Shown here: positions 1 through 8,390 of the stretch, in pieces
Layout: every line of letters starts with the position of its first letter
Numbering within the stretch: the first letter of the stretch is position 1
NCBI GenBank assembly: GCA_049323615.1
Contig: JBMOPD010000070.1
Span: forward strand, 1 to 35,534
DNA from: JBMOPD01 sp049323615
GTDB lineage: Bacteria > Bacillota > Desulfotomaculia > Desulfotomaculales > Desulfocucumaceae
Direction: 5' to 3'
DNA length: 35,534 nucleotides
The notes under the pieces: model-generated
The model's database searches: none
What the model was told of the DNA's origin: nothing
The model's input: only the letters and a program-made list of their open reading frames with translations
Position numbers and translations under genes: made by a program

Positions 1-48
1 TGTTCTTTAACCCAAAAACAAAACCACGGAAAAAAGGGGGACTACCTC

Positions 49-1308
49 ATGGCCATTATACCACAACAAAAGCTTTTTGGCTGGGAGGAAATTGAAAAAT
101 TAAGTGATTTAGAAAGGCTGCGCCTTGCTTTAGAGAACATGCCCGACGAAGAACTGATGCAAAGCCTGGAAATCGAGCGTGGGCGGGGCCGGGACGACTA
201 TCCGGTGCGGGCAGTGTGGAACTCCATCCTGGCCGGGGTGGTTTATCAACACCCCTCGGTCGAAAGCCTGCGCCGGGAGCTTTTGCGTAACGGGCAGCTT
301 CGGCAGATGTGCGGAATTGATAAAGAAGTAGTCCCATCCTGGGTATACAGCCGGTTTTTAAAGAAGCTATTTAAGAAAACAGAAGAAGTGGAGGCCATTT
401 TTGACCGGCTGGTAGAACAGGCAAAAGCGATGCTGCCCGGTTTTGGGGAAGTGTTGGCCATAGACGGTAAGGCCATCGATACACATGCCAGGCCCCGCAA
501 ACAAGAGGGGGAGGCTACACCCGACGGGCGCCGGGACGGCAGCCTGTGTGAGAAAGTAAAAACCTGGTTTGGCTACAAACTGCATCTGATAATAGAAGCT
601 AATTACGAGTTGCCGGTGGCGTTCAGCTTAACGCGGGCTTCCGGGTCGGAAGTTCCCCAGGCCCACGCCCTGCTGACCCGGATGGAGACCCGCCATCCCG
701 GGATACTTGAAGAGTGTAAAGAATTTCTTGGTGACAAAGGGTATGATGACGGCAAGCTCCACGTCAGGCTTTGGGACGGAAAAGGGATCAAGCCGGTCAT
801 CGACATTAGAAACCACTGGAAAGACGGGGAAAAAACACGCCTGGTAACCGGCCAAAGCAACGTGGTTTATGATTACCGCGGCACAGTATATTGCCATTGT
901 CCCGCCACGGATAAAGAGCGGGAGATGGCCTACGGAGGTTTTGAGAAAGACAGAAACACGCTCAAATACCGGTGTCCGGCTAGGCACTACGGGATTTCCT
1001 GCAAAGGCCTGAAAGCCTGTCCGGTCAAGGGAAGCGTACGGATTCCACTTTCGGAAGACCGCCGAATCTTTACACCGATAGCCAGGTCCAGCTACCGCTG
1101 GAAAACGCTTTACAGGAGGCGGAAAGCAGTAGAACGGGTAAACAGCCGGCTGGACGTTTCCTTTGGGTTTGAGAATCACTTTATCAGGGGTCTTAAAAAA
1201 ATGCATCTGCGCTGCTCACTGGCCCTTAGCGTGATGCTGACCATGGCTCTTGGCCGGGTTAAAGAAAAACAGGAGGATAAACTGCGAAGCCTGGTTCAAG
1301 CGGCTTAA
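49..1308 (+). mobile_element. IS5/IS1182-like DDE transposase gene
   Basis: This 419-residue protein cuts and joins insertion-sequence ends. The N-terminal part (about residues 20-130) resembles the DUF772 domain of IS5/IS1182-type transposases. The catalytic DDE core follows: first Asp in LAIDGKAIDTHARP (near 142), second Asp in FLGDKGYDDG (near 230), and Glu in the AVERVNSRL block (near 365). The WFGYKLHLI segment is typical of the same families. A Shine-Dalgarno-like AAAAGGGGG lies about 8 bases before the ATG. The gene appears intact. The left end of the element may lie outside the window, and no convincing terminal inverted repeat pair or target duplication was found. Exact family assignment (IS5, IS1182 or ISNCY) is uncertain; transposase identity is secure. 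Confidence 0.9.
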
Positions 1309-1608
1309 AAGAGAACTGGTTCCACAGATATTCCGAACCCCGGGCTTAAACTGTCACCAAACGGCCCTGCAGCTGGATATTTCTGATAAGTAGTCTTGTT
1401 AAATTTAGAAAAATGATTCTTTTAGGCTGTTTTCCTGGATAAACTCTTTCTCTACAAGGGAAAAAATGCTTACAGCGCAAATGGCTTAAACTAATAAAAG
1501 ATTGACAAAAGCAGATATGTAAATAAAACAGGGAAACATCCCTCCGGGCATTTTTGCAATATATTTTTATAGGGCAGGATTTACAATAAGCGGAAGAAAG
1601 GCAACAAG
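1309..1608. other. Intergenic region after the transposase
   Basis: This 300-base stretch separates the transposase from the EamA transporter. It is A/T-rich and has no open frame with a ribosome-binding site. It should contain the right end of the insertion sequence, but I cannot place it. The only functional signal seen is a promoter-like pair near 1502-1529. Confidence 0.5.
1502..1529 (+). promoter_or_regulatory. Candidate sigma-A promoter for the EamA gene
   Basis: A perfect TTGACA (1502-1507) is followed after 16 bases by TAAAAC (1524-1529), a moderate -10 match. It lies about 80 bases upstream of the EamA start codon at 1609. Inference from consensus only. Confidence 0.4.
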
Positions 1609-2529
1609 ATGTTAATAAGTAGTCAACTAAAAGGCTTTTTATTTATTCTCACGGCGGACTTCCTCTGGGGGTTTTCAGCAACGGTGGCCAAATACCTGTT
1701 CAACAAGCAGATAAGTCCCTTTGACCTGGTGCAGATGAGGCTGATCCTCTCGTTCATCCTGATGGCCGCCTCCCTGGCGGTATTCAACCCCAAGCTGCTG
1801 AAAATAGACCGCCGTGACGTCCCCTACATTATCATACTGGGCATCTTCGGCCTGGCCACCGTGCAATTTGCGTACTACTACACCATCAGCGAAACCAACG
1901 TGGCCACGGCGGTGTTCCTGGAATACCTGGCTCCCGTTTTTATACTTCTGTACGGGCTGGCCACCCGCAAGGAGACAATCACTACCCTGAAAATACTGGC
2001 CCTGGTTAGCGCTACTCTCGGGGGGCTGTTGATCGTCAAAGGAACCACCGGCCAGGGCATGGCCGTGACCGTGGCCGGGCTGATAAGCGGGCTGGGGTCG
2101 GCCGTTGCCTTTGCCTTTTGTACCCTTTACGGCAAATACGGGCTGGCCAAATACTCTCCCTGGACGCTGATGATGTGGGGAATGAGCGTGGCCGGCGCGA
2201 TTTGGGCGCTGTACAGGCCGCCCTGGGTCACCTTTTTCTCCTACGGCGGCGGGGACTGGCTTTTTTTCATATATATCGCGGTGTTCGCCACCATCTTACC
2301 CTTTGTTTTTTTCTACATGGGGTTAAAACACCTCTCCCCTCTGATAACGGGAATCACCAGCACCCTGGAGCCGGTGATGGCCGGGATACTCTCCTACTTC
2401 ATCCTGGGTGAGGTCCTTACACTGGTCCAGGTGGTGGGCTGCGCCCTGATTATACTGGCCGTGGTTTTGCTGCAGCTGAGGGCGGAACAAAAGTTAAAGG
2501 CATCCTCCGAAAATACCCCGGCTGGATGA
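1609..2529 (+). CDS. EamA/DMT-family transporter, ten-helix
   Basis: This 306-residue membrane protein is a member of the drug/metabolite transporter superfamily. It has two EamA repeats of about five helices each (roughly residues 8-145 and 158-292). The first repeat starts FILTADFLWGFSATVAKYLF. The second ends in the conserved pattern LEPVMAGILSYFILGEVLTLVQVVGCALIILAV, where the Glu-Pro and GE signatures are typical. Length is usual for the family. Members export amino acids, metabolites or drugs; the substrate cannot be predicted here. The gene is monocistronic, with a promoter-like pair upstream and a terminator immediately downstream. The ATG at 1609 follows an AAGAAAGG-type ribosome-binding site. 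Confidence 0.9.
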   Translation: MLISSQLKGFLFILTADFLWGFSATVAKYLFNKQISPFDLVQMRLILSFILMAASLAVFNPKLLKIDRRDVPYIIILGIFGLATVQFAYYYTISETNVATAVFLEYLAPVFILLYGLATRKETITTLKILALVSATLGGLLIVKGTTGQGMAVTVAGLISGLGSAVAFAFCTLYGKYGLAKYSPWTLMMWGMSVAGAIWALYRPPWVTFFSYGGGDWLFFIYIAVFATILPFVFFYMGLKHLSPLITGITSTLEPVMAGILSYFILGEVLTLVQVVGCALIILAVVLLQLRAEQKLKASSENTPAG

Positions 2530-2530
2530 A

Positions 2531-2566
2531 AAAAGCCCTTCCCGTCTCCCAACGGGTAGGGCTTTT
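2531..2566. terminator. Bidirectional intrinsic terminator
   Basis: AAAAGCCCT/AGGGCTTTT and the inner CCCGT/ACGGG arms form a strong hairpin with one bulge pair. It has an A-tract on one side and a T-tract on the other. It can end the EamA transcript and the convergent gene at 2585-3535. Confidence 0.85.
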
Positions 2567-2584
2567 AACTATCTTTAAATCAAA

Positions 2585-3535
2585 TCACCTGGAATTCTGC
2601 TTGAATTTCAACAGCCTTTCCCAGGCATACTCCCTGGCCTGCCCGGGGCTGGGGTAGGACATGGTCTTGGACGCCACCATCCGGGCGGCGGGGTAATCTA
2701 TGGACCCCACTATCCTTTTAATCTCCGGGATCAGTTCCGGCGGGGCGATTATTTCATTGAAGCTGAGGCCTACCAGCACCGGGATGGCCGCCGGGTCCCT
2801 GACCAGGGGGCCGCAGATGCGCGCACCGGCCTTGCGCCGCAGAAGGCCTCCGCTCAGGGCCTGGGCCTGCAGCAAAAAGGCGTGGTGGTAAAAGGACAGG
2901 TAGTCGTCCTCTCCCCGCGGCAGGCGGTGGTCCGCCGTCAGGTGTTTTAAAAAAACCTCGTCCAGTATAAAAAAACTTGACTCGTAAATAATGGTTTCGA
3001 TGGTGGGAATCACCGCCGGCACCTGCGCCATGATCCCCACCGCCGGAGGGCAGTGGGGCACTCCTTCCTCCTCCAGTTCCGCCCTGATCCCACCCAGTAT
3101 TTCCTTAAACCTGATAATTTCGGAAACATGCCCCGCCATTGGCAGGGCCAATTCGTAGCGGCCCTGGGCCCCGGCCCGCAGAATGGCCCTTAACTGGGGA
3201 TGATAAACCTCCGGCTGCTCCAGGCAAAGTCTGACACCCCGCAGGCCCCGGCAAACGCCCGCCTCCGGCGCGCCCGCGCCATGGTCCCGGCAGTCCTTGT
3301 CCGGGTCGGACAGCAAAACCGTTACGGTCTTTCCCCCGGCCGCCCGGCCCGCTTCCAGCAACAGACTGAAATTTCTTTCCTCCTGTTCCGGCGGCGGACA
3401 GCCGGCAATAAAGGGAACCGCCTTTAAAAGGCCAATGCCGTCGGCCCCGTGTTTCTTTACCTTGCCCAACTGTTCCGGCGACTCTACATGCGCCGTTATC
3501 TTCAGCTTGTACCCGTCGGTTGTTACAGCAGCCAT
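2585..3535 (-). CDS. Stand-alone PEP-utilising enzyme TIM-barrel-like protein, degenerate
   Basis: The protein (about 316 residues from the Met at 3535) aligns by eye with the C-terminal PEP/pyruvate-binding barrel of PTS enzyme I. Matching blocks are DGYKLKITAHVESPEQL, GADGIGLLK, GIMAQVPAVI, and near the end an RICGPLVRDPAAIPVLVGL block followed by a PELIPEIKRIV-like helix. The swivelling phosphohistidine domain is absent. Active-site motifs have drifted: GLxRTEFL has become GLLKAVPFI, RTLDxGGDK has become VLLSDPDKD, and IGTNDLTQY is not recognisable. It is therefore probably not an active PEP:protein phosphotransferase and may bind a ligand or be a pseudoenzyme. The Met at 3535 follows GAAAGG with 9-base spacing, better than an in-frame ATG at 3556. 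It is adjacent to, and co-oriented with, the siroheme protein gene. Confidence 0.6.
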   Translation of the reverse strand: MAAVTTDGYKLKITAHVESPEQLGKVKKHGADGIGLLKAVPFIAGCPPPEQEERNFSLLLEAGRAAGGKTVTVLLSDPDKDCRDHGAGAPEAGVCRGLRGVRLCLEQPEVYHPQLRAILRAGAQGRYELALPMAGHVSEIIRFKEILGGIRAELEEEGVPHCPPAVGIMAQVPAVIPTIETIIYESSFFILDEVFLKHLTADHRLPRGEDDYLSFYHHAFLLQAQALSGGLLRRKAGARICGPLVRDPAAIPVLVGLSFNEIIAPPELIPEIKRIVGSIDYPAARMVASKTMSYPSPGQAREYAWERLLKFKQNSR

Positions 3536-3585
3536 TGATAAAAGCCTTTCGCACATTATAACTTCTGTATTCTGACCTTTGACAG

Positions 3586-4347
3586 TTACGGGGCAGTTAG
3601 TATCTTTTCTTTAAGCCAGTTAAATCCCCGGCGCTCGATCAAGCCCGCCAGCCTTTCCCCGTCCCGGCCGTAATCCATGAACACCCGCACCGTGCCCTCA
3701 AGGGCGGCCAGCAGCCGGTCTTTACCGGCCAGTTCCAGGACGGCCCCGGCCAGGCGGGGATGCCGTCCCAGCTTGCCTCCCACCAGCACCCGGTAACCCG
3801 CCTCTACCTCCCTGATGACTTCACAAGGACAGGCCTGTATGCACTGGCCGCAATTCAGGCACCGGGTATAGTCAAAGGCGGGGCCTTCGTCAGTCAGGCT
3901 GACGGCATTTTCCTGGCAGGTCTCGATGCACAGGCCGCAGCCGGTGCAGGGGTTCTCTCCCCTTCCGGGCCGTGACTGGCCGATTACCCCGAAATCGACA
4001 ATCTGGGGCTGGGAGCAGGCATTGGGACAGCCGGCCACCGCCACCTTAAACTTGTGGTGGAACAGCACCGGCCCGTCTATCCGCCCGGCTATGTGGCCGT
4101 CCAGTCCCGCATCGTCCAGCACTTTGGCCAGGGCGCCGGCGATGTCCCTGTCTTCAATCAGCGACAGCGGGCACCCCGCCGCTCCCCCGCACACCTTCAC
4201 CTGGCGGTAGGGGGTTTTAAGCCCCTCCAGGTCCACACCCTTTTCCACCAGCTTTTCGTTTTTGCGTATAAAAAACGGCACCCTTTCCAGCCTGGCGCCG
4301 GCAGCCTGCTCCCACTCCACAAAGACCCCTCCCGCAATTTTTTTCAC
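3586..4347 (-). CDS. Small siroheme / 4Fe-4S ferredoxin protein (nitrite/sulfite reductase-like)
   Basis: This 253-residue cytoplasmic redox protein is related to assimilatory-type sulfite and nitrite reductases. The siroheme-4Fe-4S ligand set is visible as CGGAAGC (C-X5-C, about residue 53) and CPNAC (C-X3-C, about residue 108). Two ferredoxin clusters follow as CTGCGLCIETC and CLNCGQCIQACPC (about residues 135-175). Such compact proteins resemble AsrC and the small Dsr-like proteins of anaerobes, which reduce sulfite or are of unknown function. The N-terminal ferredoxin-like half of full sulfite reductases is short here. The start is GTG with no clear Shine-Dalgarno site and is directly preceded by a GCCACAGA hairpin (4351-4379), so the 5' end could be altered or start elsewhere. 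The substrate is not known. Confidence 0.75.
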   Translation of the reverse strand: MKKIAGGVFVEWEQAAGARLERVPFFIRKNEKLVEKGVDLEGLKTPYRQVKVCGGAAGCPLSLIEDRDIAGALAKVLDDAGLDGHIAGRIDGPVLFHHKFKVAVAGCPNACSQPQIVDFGVIGQSRPGRGENPCTGCGLCIETCQENAVSLTDEGPAFDYTRCLNCGQCIQACPCEVIREVEAGYRVLVGGKLGRHPRLAGAVLELAGKDRLLAALEGTVRVFMDYGRDGERLAGLIERRGFNWLKEKILTAP

Positions 4348-4423
4348 TCAGCCACAGAGGATAAGGTTTTCTGTGGCTTAATTTTACCCTACCGGATTCT
4401 GCGGGGGCGGTCAATGATATACA

Positions 4424-4618
4424 TCACAAATCGGGGCCGGCCGACATCCAGTCGGCCAGGTCGGCCAGGCTGCCGAACCAGTCCGGCTGAAATTCCCCCT
4501 GATCCGGATTTTTCAGGTAATCGGTAACCAGGTAAGTCCTCATCCCCACCCTGGCGGCCACCTGGTCCTCCTGCACGTCATTGCCCACCATCAGGCATTT
4601 CTCGGGCTGTACTCCCAG
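4424..4618 (-). pseudogene. 3' remnant of a HAD-superfamily hydrolase gene
   Basis: Reading the minus strand gives about 65 codons beginning LGVQPEKCLMVGNDVQEDQ and continuing through ARVGMRTYLVTDYL to a stop at 4424-4426. MVGNDxxxD is motif IV of HAD phosphatases, which holds the magnesium-binding acidic residues. The rest of the gene (motifs I-III) is missing. An in-frame TAA lies directly upstream at 4619-4621, and the sequence beyond it turns A/T-rich. This is a truncated relic, probably left by a deletion or rearrangement upstream of the ptb operon. Confidence 0.75.
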
Positions 4619-4725
4619 TTAATTTAACTGTTCTCGGTAAAAGGCATTCATTCCTTCTCATTTTTTATCTATAAAAACGCCCGGTTTCTCCTTTTTGCCT
4701 GAGACGGAAAGCATAAAAGGATTTT

Positions 4726-4745
4726 TTAATTCAAAAAAGAATTAA
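4726..4745. promoter_or_regulatory. Perfect A/T-rich inverted repeat upstream of ptb1
   Basis: TTAATTC and GAATTAA form perfect 7-base arms around six A residues, about 40 bases before the ptb1 ATG. The position suits an operator or a 5'-UTR hairpin. No regulator is assigned. Confidence 0.4.
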
Positions 4746-4785
4746 CTCAAAAAGGTTAGCCTTAAAAAAGAGGAGACCCCGGGTA

Positions 4786-5715
4786 ATGTTTAGTACTTAC
4801 AGGGAACTGATTGCCGAGGTAAAAAGACTTCCCAGGATGAGGCTGTGCGTTGCCGCGGCCACCGATGAAATGGTTTTGCTGGCGGTAAAAAACGCGGTCA
4901 GCGAAGGTATCGTGGACCCCATCCTGGTGGGGGACGTGGAAAGGATATGGAAAATAGCCCTCAAGATAAGCTTTTACCCCAGAGGCATAAAGGTAATCAA
5001 CGAAAGCAACCCCATCGAGGCCGCCCGCCTGGCCGTACGCCTGGTCAGTTCCGGGGAGGCCGACGTTCTGATGAAGGGGATGATCAACAGCTCCGATTTT
5101 CTGAGGGCGGTATTGCAGCCGGAATGGGAGCTGGTAACCGGCAGTATACTGAGCCACCTGGCCATCTACGAGGTGCCCGGATTTAACAGGTTGATTTACA
5201 TGACCGACGGGGGGCTCAATATCTCCCCGGACCTTGAACAGAAGCAAAAGCTGACGGCAAACGCCGTGGCATTTTTACGCACCATCGGCATCAAACAGCC
5301 CCGGGTGGCCGTTCTTTCCACGGAACTGATGGGCGGCGGCCGGCTGCACTCGGCTGCGGAAGCGGAAAAGCTGAAAGCCATGGCCATGGAGGGAAAGCTC
5401 GGGGAGGCTGTGGTTGATGGTCCCATGGACCTGGGCACGGCCGTAAATTACGGGGAGGCAGAAATGCAGGGCCTTGACAGCCCGGTGGCCGGAAAGGCGG
5501 ACCTCCTGGTGGTTCCCAACATAGAGTCCGGAAATGTGCTGGGTAAGGCAATCATTCATTTTGCCGGCGGCAAAATGGCCGGTCTGGTAATAGGGGCTTC
5601 AAAACCCATAGTACTTACCTCCCGGGCCGAGACCCCCTTCGGGAAACTTACCTCCATAGCCTTTGCCTGCTATTACAGCCACCGAAAAAAAATGCGGGGG
5701 ACTGAGAGAGATTGA
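4786..5715 (+). CDS. ptb: Phosphate butyryltransferase-like protein, first copy
   Basis: This 309-residue cytosolic enzyme of the phosphate acetyl/butyryltransferase family interconverts acyl-CoA plus phosphate with acyl-phosphate plus CoA. Family blocks seen are ADVLMKGMINSSDFLRAVL (about 100-118), HLAIYEVPGFNRLIYMTDGGLNISPDLEQK (about 135-164), RVAVLSTEL, VVDGPMDLGTAVN and ADLLVVPNIESGNVLGKAI. ATG follows GAGGAGA closely. Its TGA overlaps the buk ATG by one base, so the two are translationally coupled. With buk it makes a carboxylic acid and ATP from an acyl-CoA. A second ptb follows buk, with clear divergence. The acyl specificity (butyryl, isobutyryl, isovaleryl or other) cannot be read from the sequence. 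Confidence 0.85.
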   Translation: MFSTYRELIAEVKRLPRMRLCVAAATDEMVLLAVKNAVSEGIVDPILVGDVERIWKIALKISFYPRGIKVINESNPIEAARLAVRLVSSGEADVLMKGMINSSDFLRAVLQPEWELVTGSILSHLAIYEVPGFNRLIYMTDGGLNISPDLEQKQKLTANAVAFLRTIGIKQPRVAVLSTELMGGGRLHSAAEAEKLKAMAMEGKLGEAVVDGPMDLGTAVNYGEAEMQGLDSPVAGKADLLVVPNIESGNVLGKAIIHFAGGKMAGLVIGASKPIVLTSRAETPFGKLTSIAFACYYSHRKKMRGTERD

Positions 5716-6803
5716 TGAAGATACTGGTGATCAATCCCGGATCGACCTCCACCAAAATCGCCGTGTTTGAACAGCAAAAATGCGTTTACCAGTCCACCGT
5801 CCGTCATCCCGACGAGGAAACAGCCCGTTTCAGGGGGGTGGTGGAGCAGTACCGGTACAGGATGGAGGCCATTGAAAGGGCCCTGGCCGGGGGCGGCCGC
5901 GACGTGGCCGGCTTTACCGCCCTGGCCGCCAGGGGAGGGCTCTTAAGGCCCCTGGCGGGAGGGACCTACCTGATCGACCGGGAAATGTACAGCGACCTGC
6001 GGCAGTGCAGGTACGGCGAGCACGCCTCCAACCTGGGGGCGATAATAGCCTACAACCTGAGTAAAACACACAACATCCCGGCTTACACCGTGGACCCGGT
6101 ATCGGTGGATGAATTTCACGACCTGGCCAGGTTTTCCGGCCTGCCGGAGCTGCCCAGGGTAAGCAAGTCCCACGCCCTGAACATGCGGGCGGTGGCCAGG
6201 GAGGCCGCCTCAATCCTGGGCATCCCGGTGGACGGGATCAATCTGGTGGTGGCCCACCTGGGCAGCGGCATCTCGGTGGCCGCCTTTGCCCGGGGAAGAA
6301 TGACGGACGTCAACAACGCCAACAACGAGGGCCCCTTTTCCCTGGAGCGCTGCGGCGGCCTCCCCTCCCTGGACCTGGTGGGTCTCTGCTATTCCGGGAA
6401 GTACACCGCCGGGGAAATGGCCGCAAAGCTCACCAGGACCGGGGGGATCTATGCCTACCTGGGCACCAGGGACTTCAGCCGGGTGGAGGCCATGGCCTGC
6501 CGGGGAGAAGGGCAGGCCCGGCAGGTGGTCAGGGCCATGTGCTACCAGGTGGCCAAGGAAATAGGGGCCATGTCCACCGTGCTCTACGGCCGGGTGGACG
6601 GGATCGTGCTGACCGGGGGAATGGCCCACTCGAAGCTGGTGGTGGACGAAATCACCGCCAGGGTGTCGGCCATCGCTGAGGTGCTGGTGATCCCCGGCGA
6701 AAGGGAAATGGAGGCCCTGGCCCTGGGCGTGCTCAGGGTGCTGACCGGCCGGGAAAAGGCCAGGCACTATGGCAGCGGGTTGACGGAAGCCCGGGAGGGA
6801 TAG
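5715..6803 (+). CDS. buk: Butyrate kinase-like acyl kinase
   Basis: This 362-residue ASKHA-fold kinase transfers phosphate between acyl-phosphate and ADP, yielding ATP and the free acid. The N-terminal phosphate loop is ILVINPGSTSTKIAVF. Conserved blocks are ARGGLLRPLAGGTY, HASNLGAII, DPVSVDEFHDLARFSGLP, NLVVAHLGSGISVAA and DGIVLTGGMAHS. Length fits butyrate kinase rather than acetate kinase (about 400). ATG at 5715 overlaps the ptb1 stop (TGATG); a TTG one codon earlier is possible. The next gene begins two bases after its stop, so all three genes are one transcription unit. It should work in ATP-yielding fermentation of acyl-CoA, or in reverse for acid activation. Confidence 0.9.
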   Translation: MKILVINPGSTSTKIAVFEQQKCVYQSTVRHPDEETARFRGVVEQYRYRMEAIERALAGGGRDVAGFTALAARGGLLRPLAGGTYLIDREMYSDLRQCRYGEHASNLGAIIAYNLSKTHNIPAYTVDPVSVDEFHDLARFSGLPELPRVSKSHALNMRAVAREAASILGIPVDGINLVVAHLGSGISVAAFARGRMTDVNNANNEGPFSLERCGGLPSLDLVGLCYSGKYTAGEMAAKLTRTGGIYAYLGTRDFSRVEAMACRGEGQARQVVRAMCYQVAKEIGAMSTVLYGRVDGIVLTGGMAHSKLVVDEITARVSAIAEVLVIPGEREMEALALGVLRVLTGREKARHYGSGLTEAREG

Positions 6804-6804
6804 T

Positions 6805-7719
6805 ATGATCGAAAGCTTTCGCCAGTTAATCAGGAGGCTTAAGGAGACGCCCCGGCAGAAGATCTGCGTGGCCCCGGCGGGGGACGAGACAGTATTGGGA
6901 ACTGTCCGGGACGTCATTGACGAGGGGATAGCCGGCGCCCTGCTGGTGGGAAACCAGGAACACATCTGGCGGGCCGCCTGCAAGATAAGCCTGGACCTGA
7001 ACCGGGTGGAACTGGTCCACGAGCCCGACCCGGACAGGGCGCGGCTCCTGGCCATCAAAACGGTCAGGGACGGCGGGGCCGACGTGTTGATGAAGGGGCC
7101 GGAAGACAGCGCCGGATTTTTAGGGGCGGTGGCCTCCCCGGAGGGGCTGGGCGGCGGCGCCCTGCTGAGCTACCTGGCGGCCTACGAGGTGCCGGGCTTC
7201 GACCGGCTTATCTACGTCACCGACGGGGGGATCAACGCCTTTCCGGATTTCGAGGAAAAGGTGGCCATACTTAAAAACGCCATCTCTTTCTTACATTCGG
7301 TAGGCATTGAAACACCCAGGGTGGCTTTACTTTCGGCCAATGAAAAGGTAACCCCGAAGATGCCGGTCACGGTGGAGGCCCGGAAGCTGGTGGACATGTC
7401 CCACCGGGGCCTGATCACCGGCGCGCTGCTGGAGGGCCCCATAGCCCTCGATGTGGCCGTCAGCAGGGAGGCGGCCCGGCAGAAGGGGATAAGCGACTCG
7501 GTGGCTGCCAACGCCGATTTGCTCTTTGTGCCCAACATAGAGGTAGGCAGCTTTATGGGTCAAGCGGCGATACATTTCGCCCGGGGCAAAATGGCCGCCG
7601 TGGTGCTGGGAGCCCCAAAACCGGTGGTGCTGGCCGGAAGAAAAGAAACCCCCTGGGGAAGGGTATGCTCCCTGGCCCTGGCCTGCTACGCCTCAGCCCG
7701 GTCATCCGGGACCAAATGA
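6805..7719 (+). CDS. ptb: Phosphate butyryltransferase-like protein, second copy
   Basis: This 304-residue paralogue of the product of 4786-5715 has the same family blocks: ADVLMKGPEDSAGFLGAV, YLAAYEVPGFDRLIYVTDGGINAFPDFEEK, RVALLSANEKV, LLEGPIALDVAVS and ADLLFVPNIEVGSFMGQAAIHFARGKM. The residues after LMKG differ (PEDSAG rather than MINSSD), and several loops are changed, so the copies are old and may differ in acyl-group preference or form mixed oligomers. It starts two bases after buk, with GGGAGGGA as ribosome-binding site inside the buk end. No terminator is obvious before the convergent ferritin-like gene, only 8 bases away. Confidence 0.82.
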   Translation: MIESFRQLIRRLKETPRQKICVAPAGDETVLGTVRDVIDEGIAGALLVGNQEHIWRAACKISLDLNRVELVHEPDPDRARLLAIKTVRDGGADVLMKGPEDSAGFLGAVASPEGLGGGALLSYLAAYEVPGFDRLIYVTDGGINAFPDFEEKVAILKNAISFLHSVGIETPRVALLSANEKVTPKMPVTVEARKLVDMSHRGLITGALLEGPIALDVAVSREAARQKGISDSVAANADLLFVPNIEVGSFMGQAAIHFARGKMAAVVLGAPKPVVLAGRKETPWGRVCSLALACYASARSSGTK

Positions 7720-7727
7720 CACGGTGT

Positions 7728-8201
7728 TTAAGGCTTGAGAGACAATGGATATACATTGCCCGGGTTTACTTTTTGAATCCCCAGGGCTTTCTCCAGGTCG
7801 ATGGCGTGTTCCTGCTCCGTCACGGCGATATTTCTTATCTTTTGTGCCGAGTCGTAGAGACGAAGCATTTCAAGCTGCTCAATGCGCTGTAAATAGCGGC
7901 GGATGGCATCATACTCGGCCTGCAAATCCTGGCGCAGCATTTCCTTATTATCGAGGGACGTCAACCTGGCGGCAACCTCTACGGTGGGAATACCGCCGAG
8001 ATACTGAATCAGGTCACTTATGATCACGGCATGTTCATGTTCTTCCTGGGCATGCTCCAGCAATTCATCAATCACAGCCGTATACTCAGGGCCCGTAAGC
8101 ATGCTGGCGTGCTGAATGTACTGGATCATGGCCGCATACTCCCAGGACAAGTCCAGGTTTAAGCCGTTAATTATTTGTTCCAATTGAGTTTGGTAAGACA
8201 C
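7728..8201 (-). CDS. Ferritin-like / bacterioferritin-like di-iron protein
   Basis: This 157-residue four-helix-bundle protein likely binds and oxidises iron or detoxifies peroxide and oxygen in the cytoplasm. Di-iron ligands appear as Glu in LSWEYAAMIQYIQH (near 20), EExxH in HAQEEHEHAVI (near 52), Glu in AEYDAIRRYLQRIE (near 94) and ExxH in VTEQEHAIDLEKAL (near 130). Length equals bacterioferritin/Dps-like families, but the heme-binding Met of bacterioferritin cannot be assigned. Start is GTG at 8201 with AAGGGGG seven bases upstream. It is transcribed toward the ptb operon. Confidence 0.8.
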   Translation of the reverse strand: MSYQTQLEQIINGLNLDLSWEYAAMIQYIQHASMLTGPEYTAVIDELLEHAQEEHEHAVIISDLIQYLGGIPTVEVAARLTSLDNKEMLRQDLQAEYDAIRRYLQRIEQLEMLRLYDSAQKIRNIAVTEQEHAIDLEKALGIQKVNPGNVYPLSLKP

Positions 8202-8300
8202 AACCGTGCCCCCTTCCCGGCTTAGACTTGATCAGTCTTCTGGTTACAATATATTCACCAGTGGAGGCAACCGTTACCATAATAGCCCTGTATCATCAGA

Positions 8301-8330
8301 AAAAGCCGGCTTAACATATAGCCGGCTTTT
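8301..8330. terminator. Intrinsic terminator, perfect 11-bp stem
   Basis: AAAAGCCGGCT and AGCCGGCTTTT pair perfectly around an 8-base loop. It lies just downstream of the flavoprotein gene on the minus strand and upstream of the ferritin-like gene, separating the two units. Confidence 0.9.
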
Positions 8331-8390
8331 CCTTCCTCATAGCCTCTACTCCTTCAACAGATTTATACCCTGCTTTATTGATTCAGTTTT

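Noticed and set aside
3..1267. 11-base inverted match TTCTTTAACCC (3-13) / GGGTTAAAGAA (1257-1267) as IS terminal repeats
   Set aside because: The right copy lies inside the transposase C-terminal codons, so it would cut the gene. The match may be chance and no target duplication was seen.
4726..4745. CprK-type dehalobox (TTAAT-N4-ATTAA)
   Set aside because: The arms match, but the spacing is ten bases rather than four.
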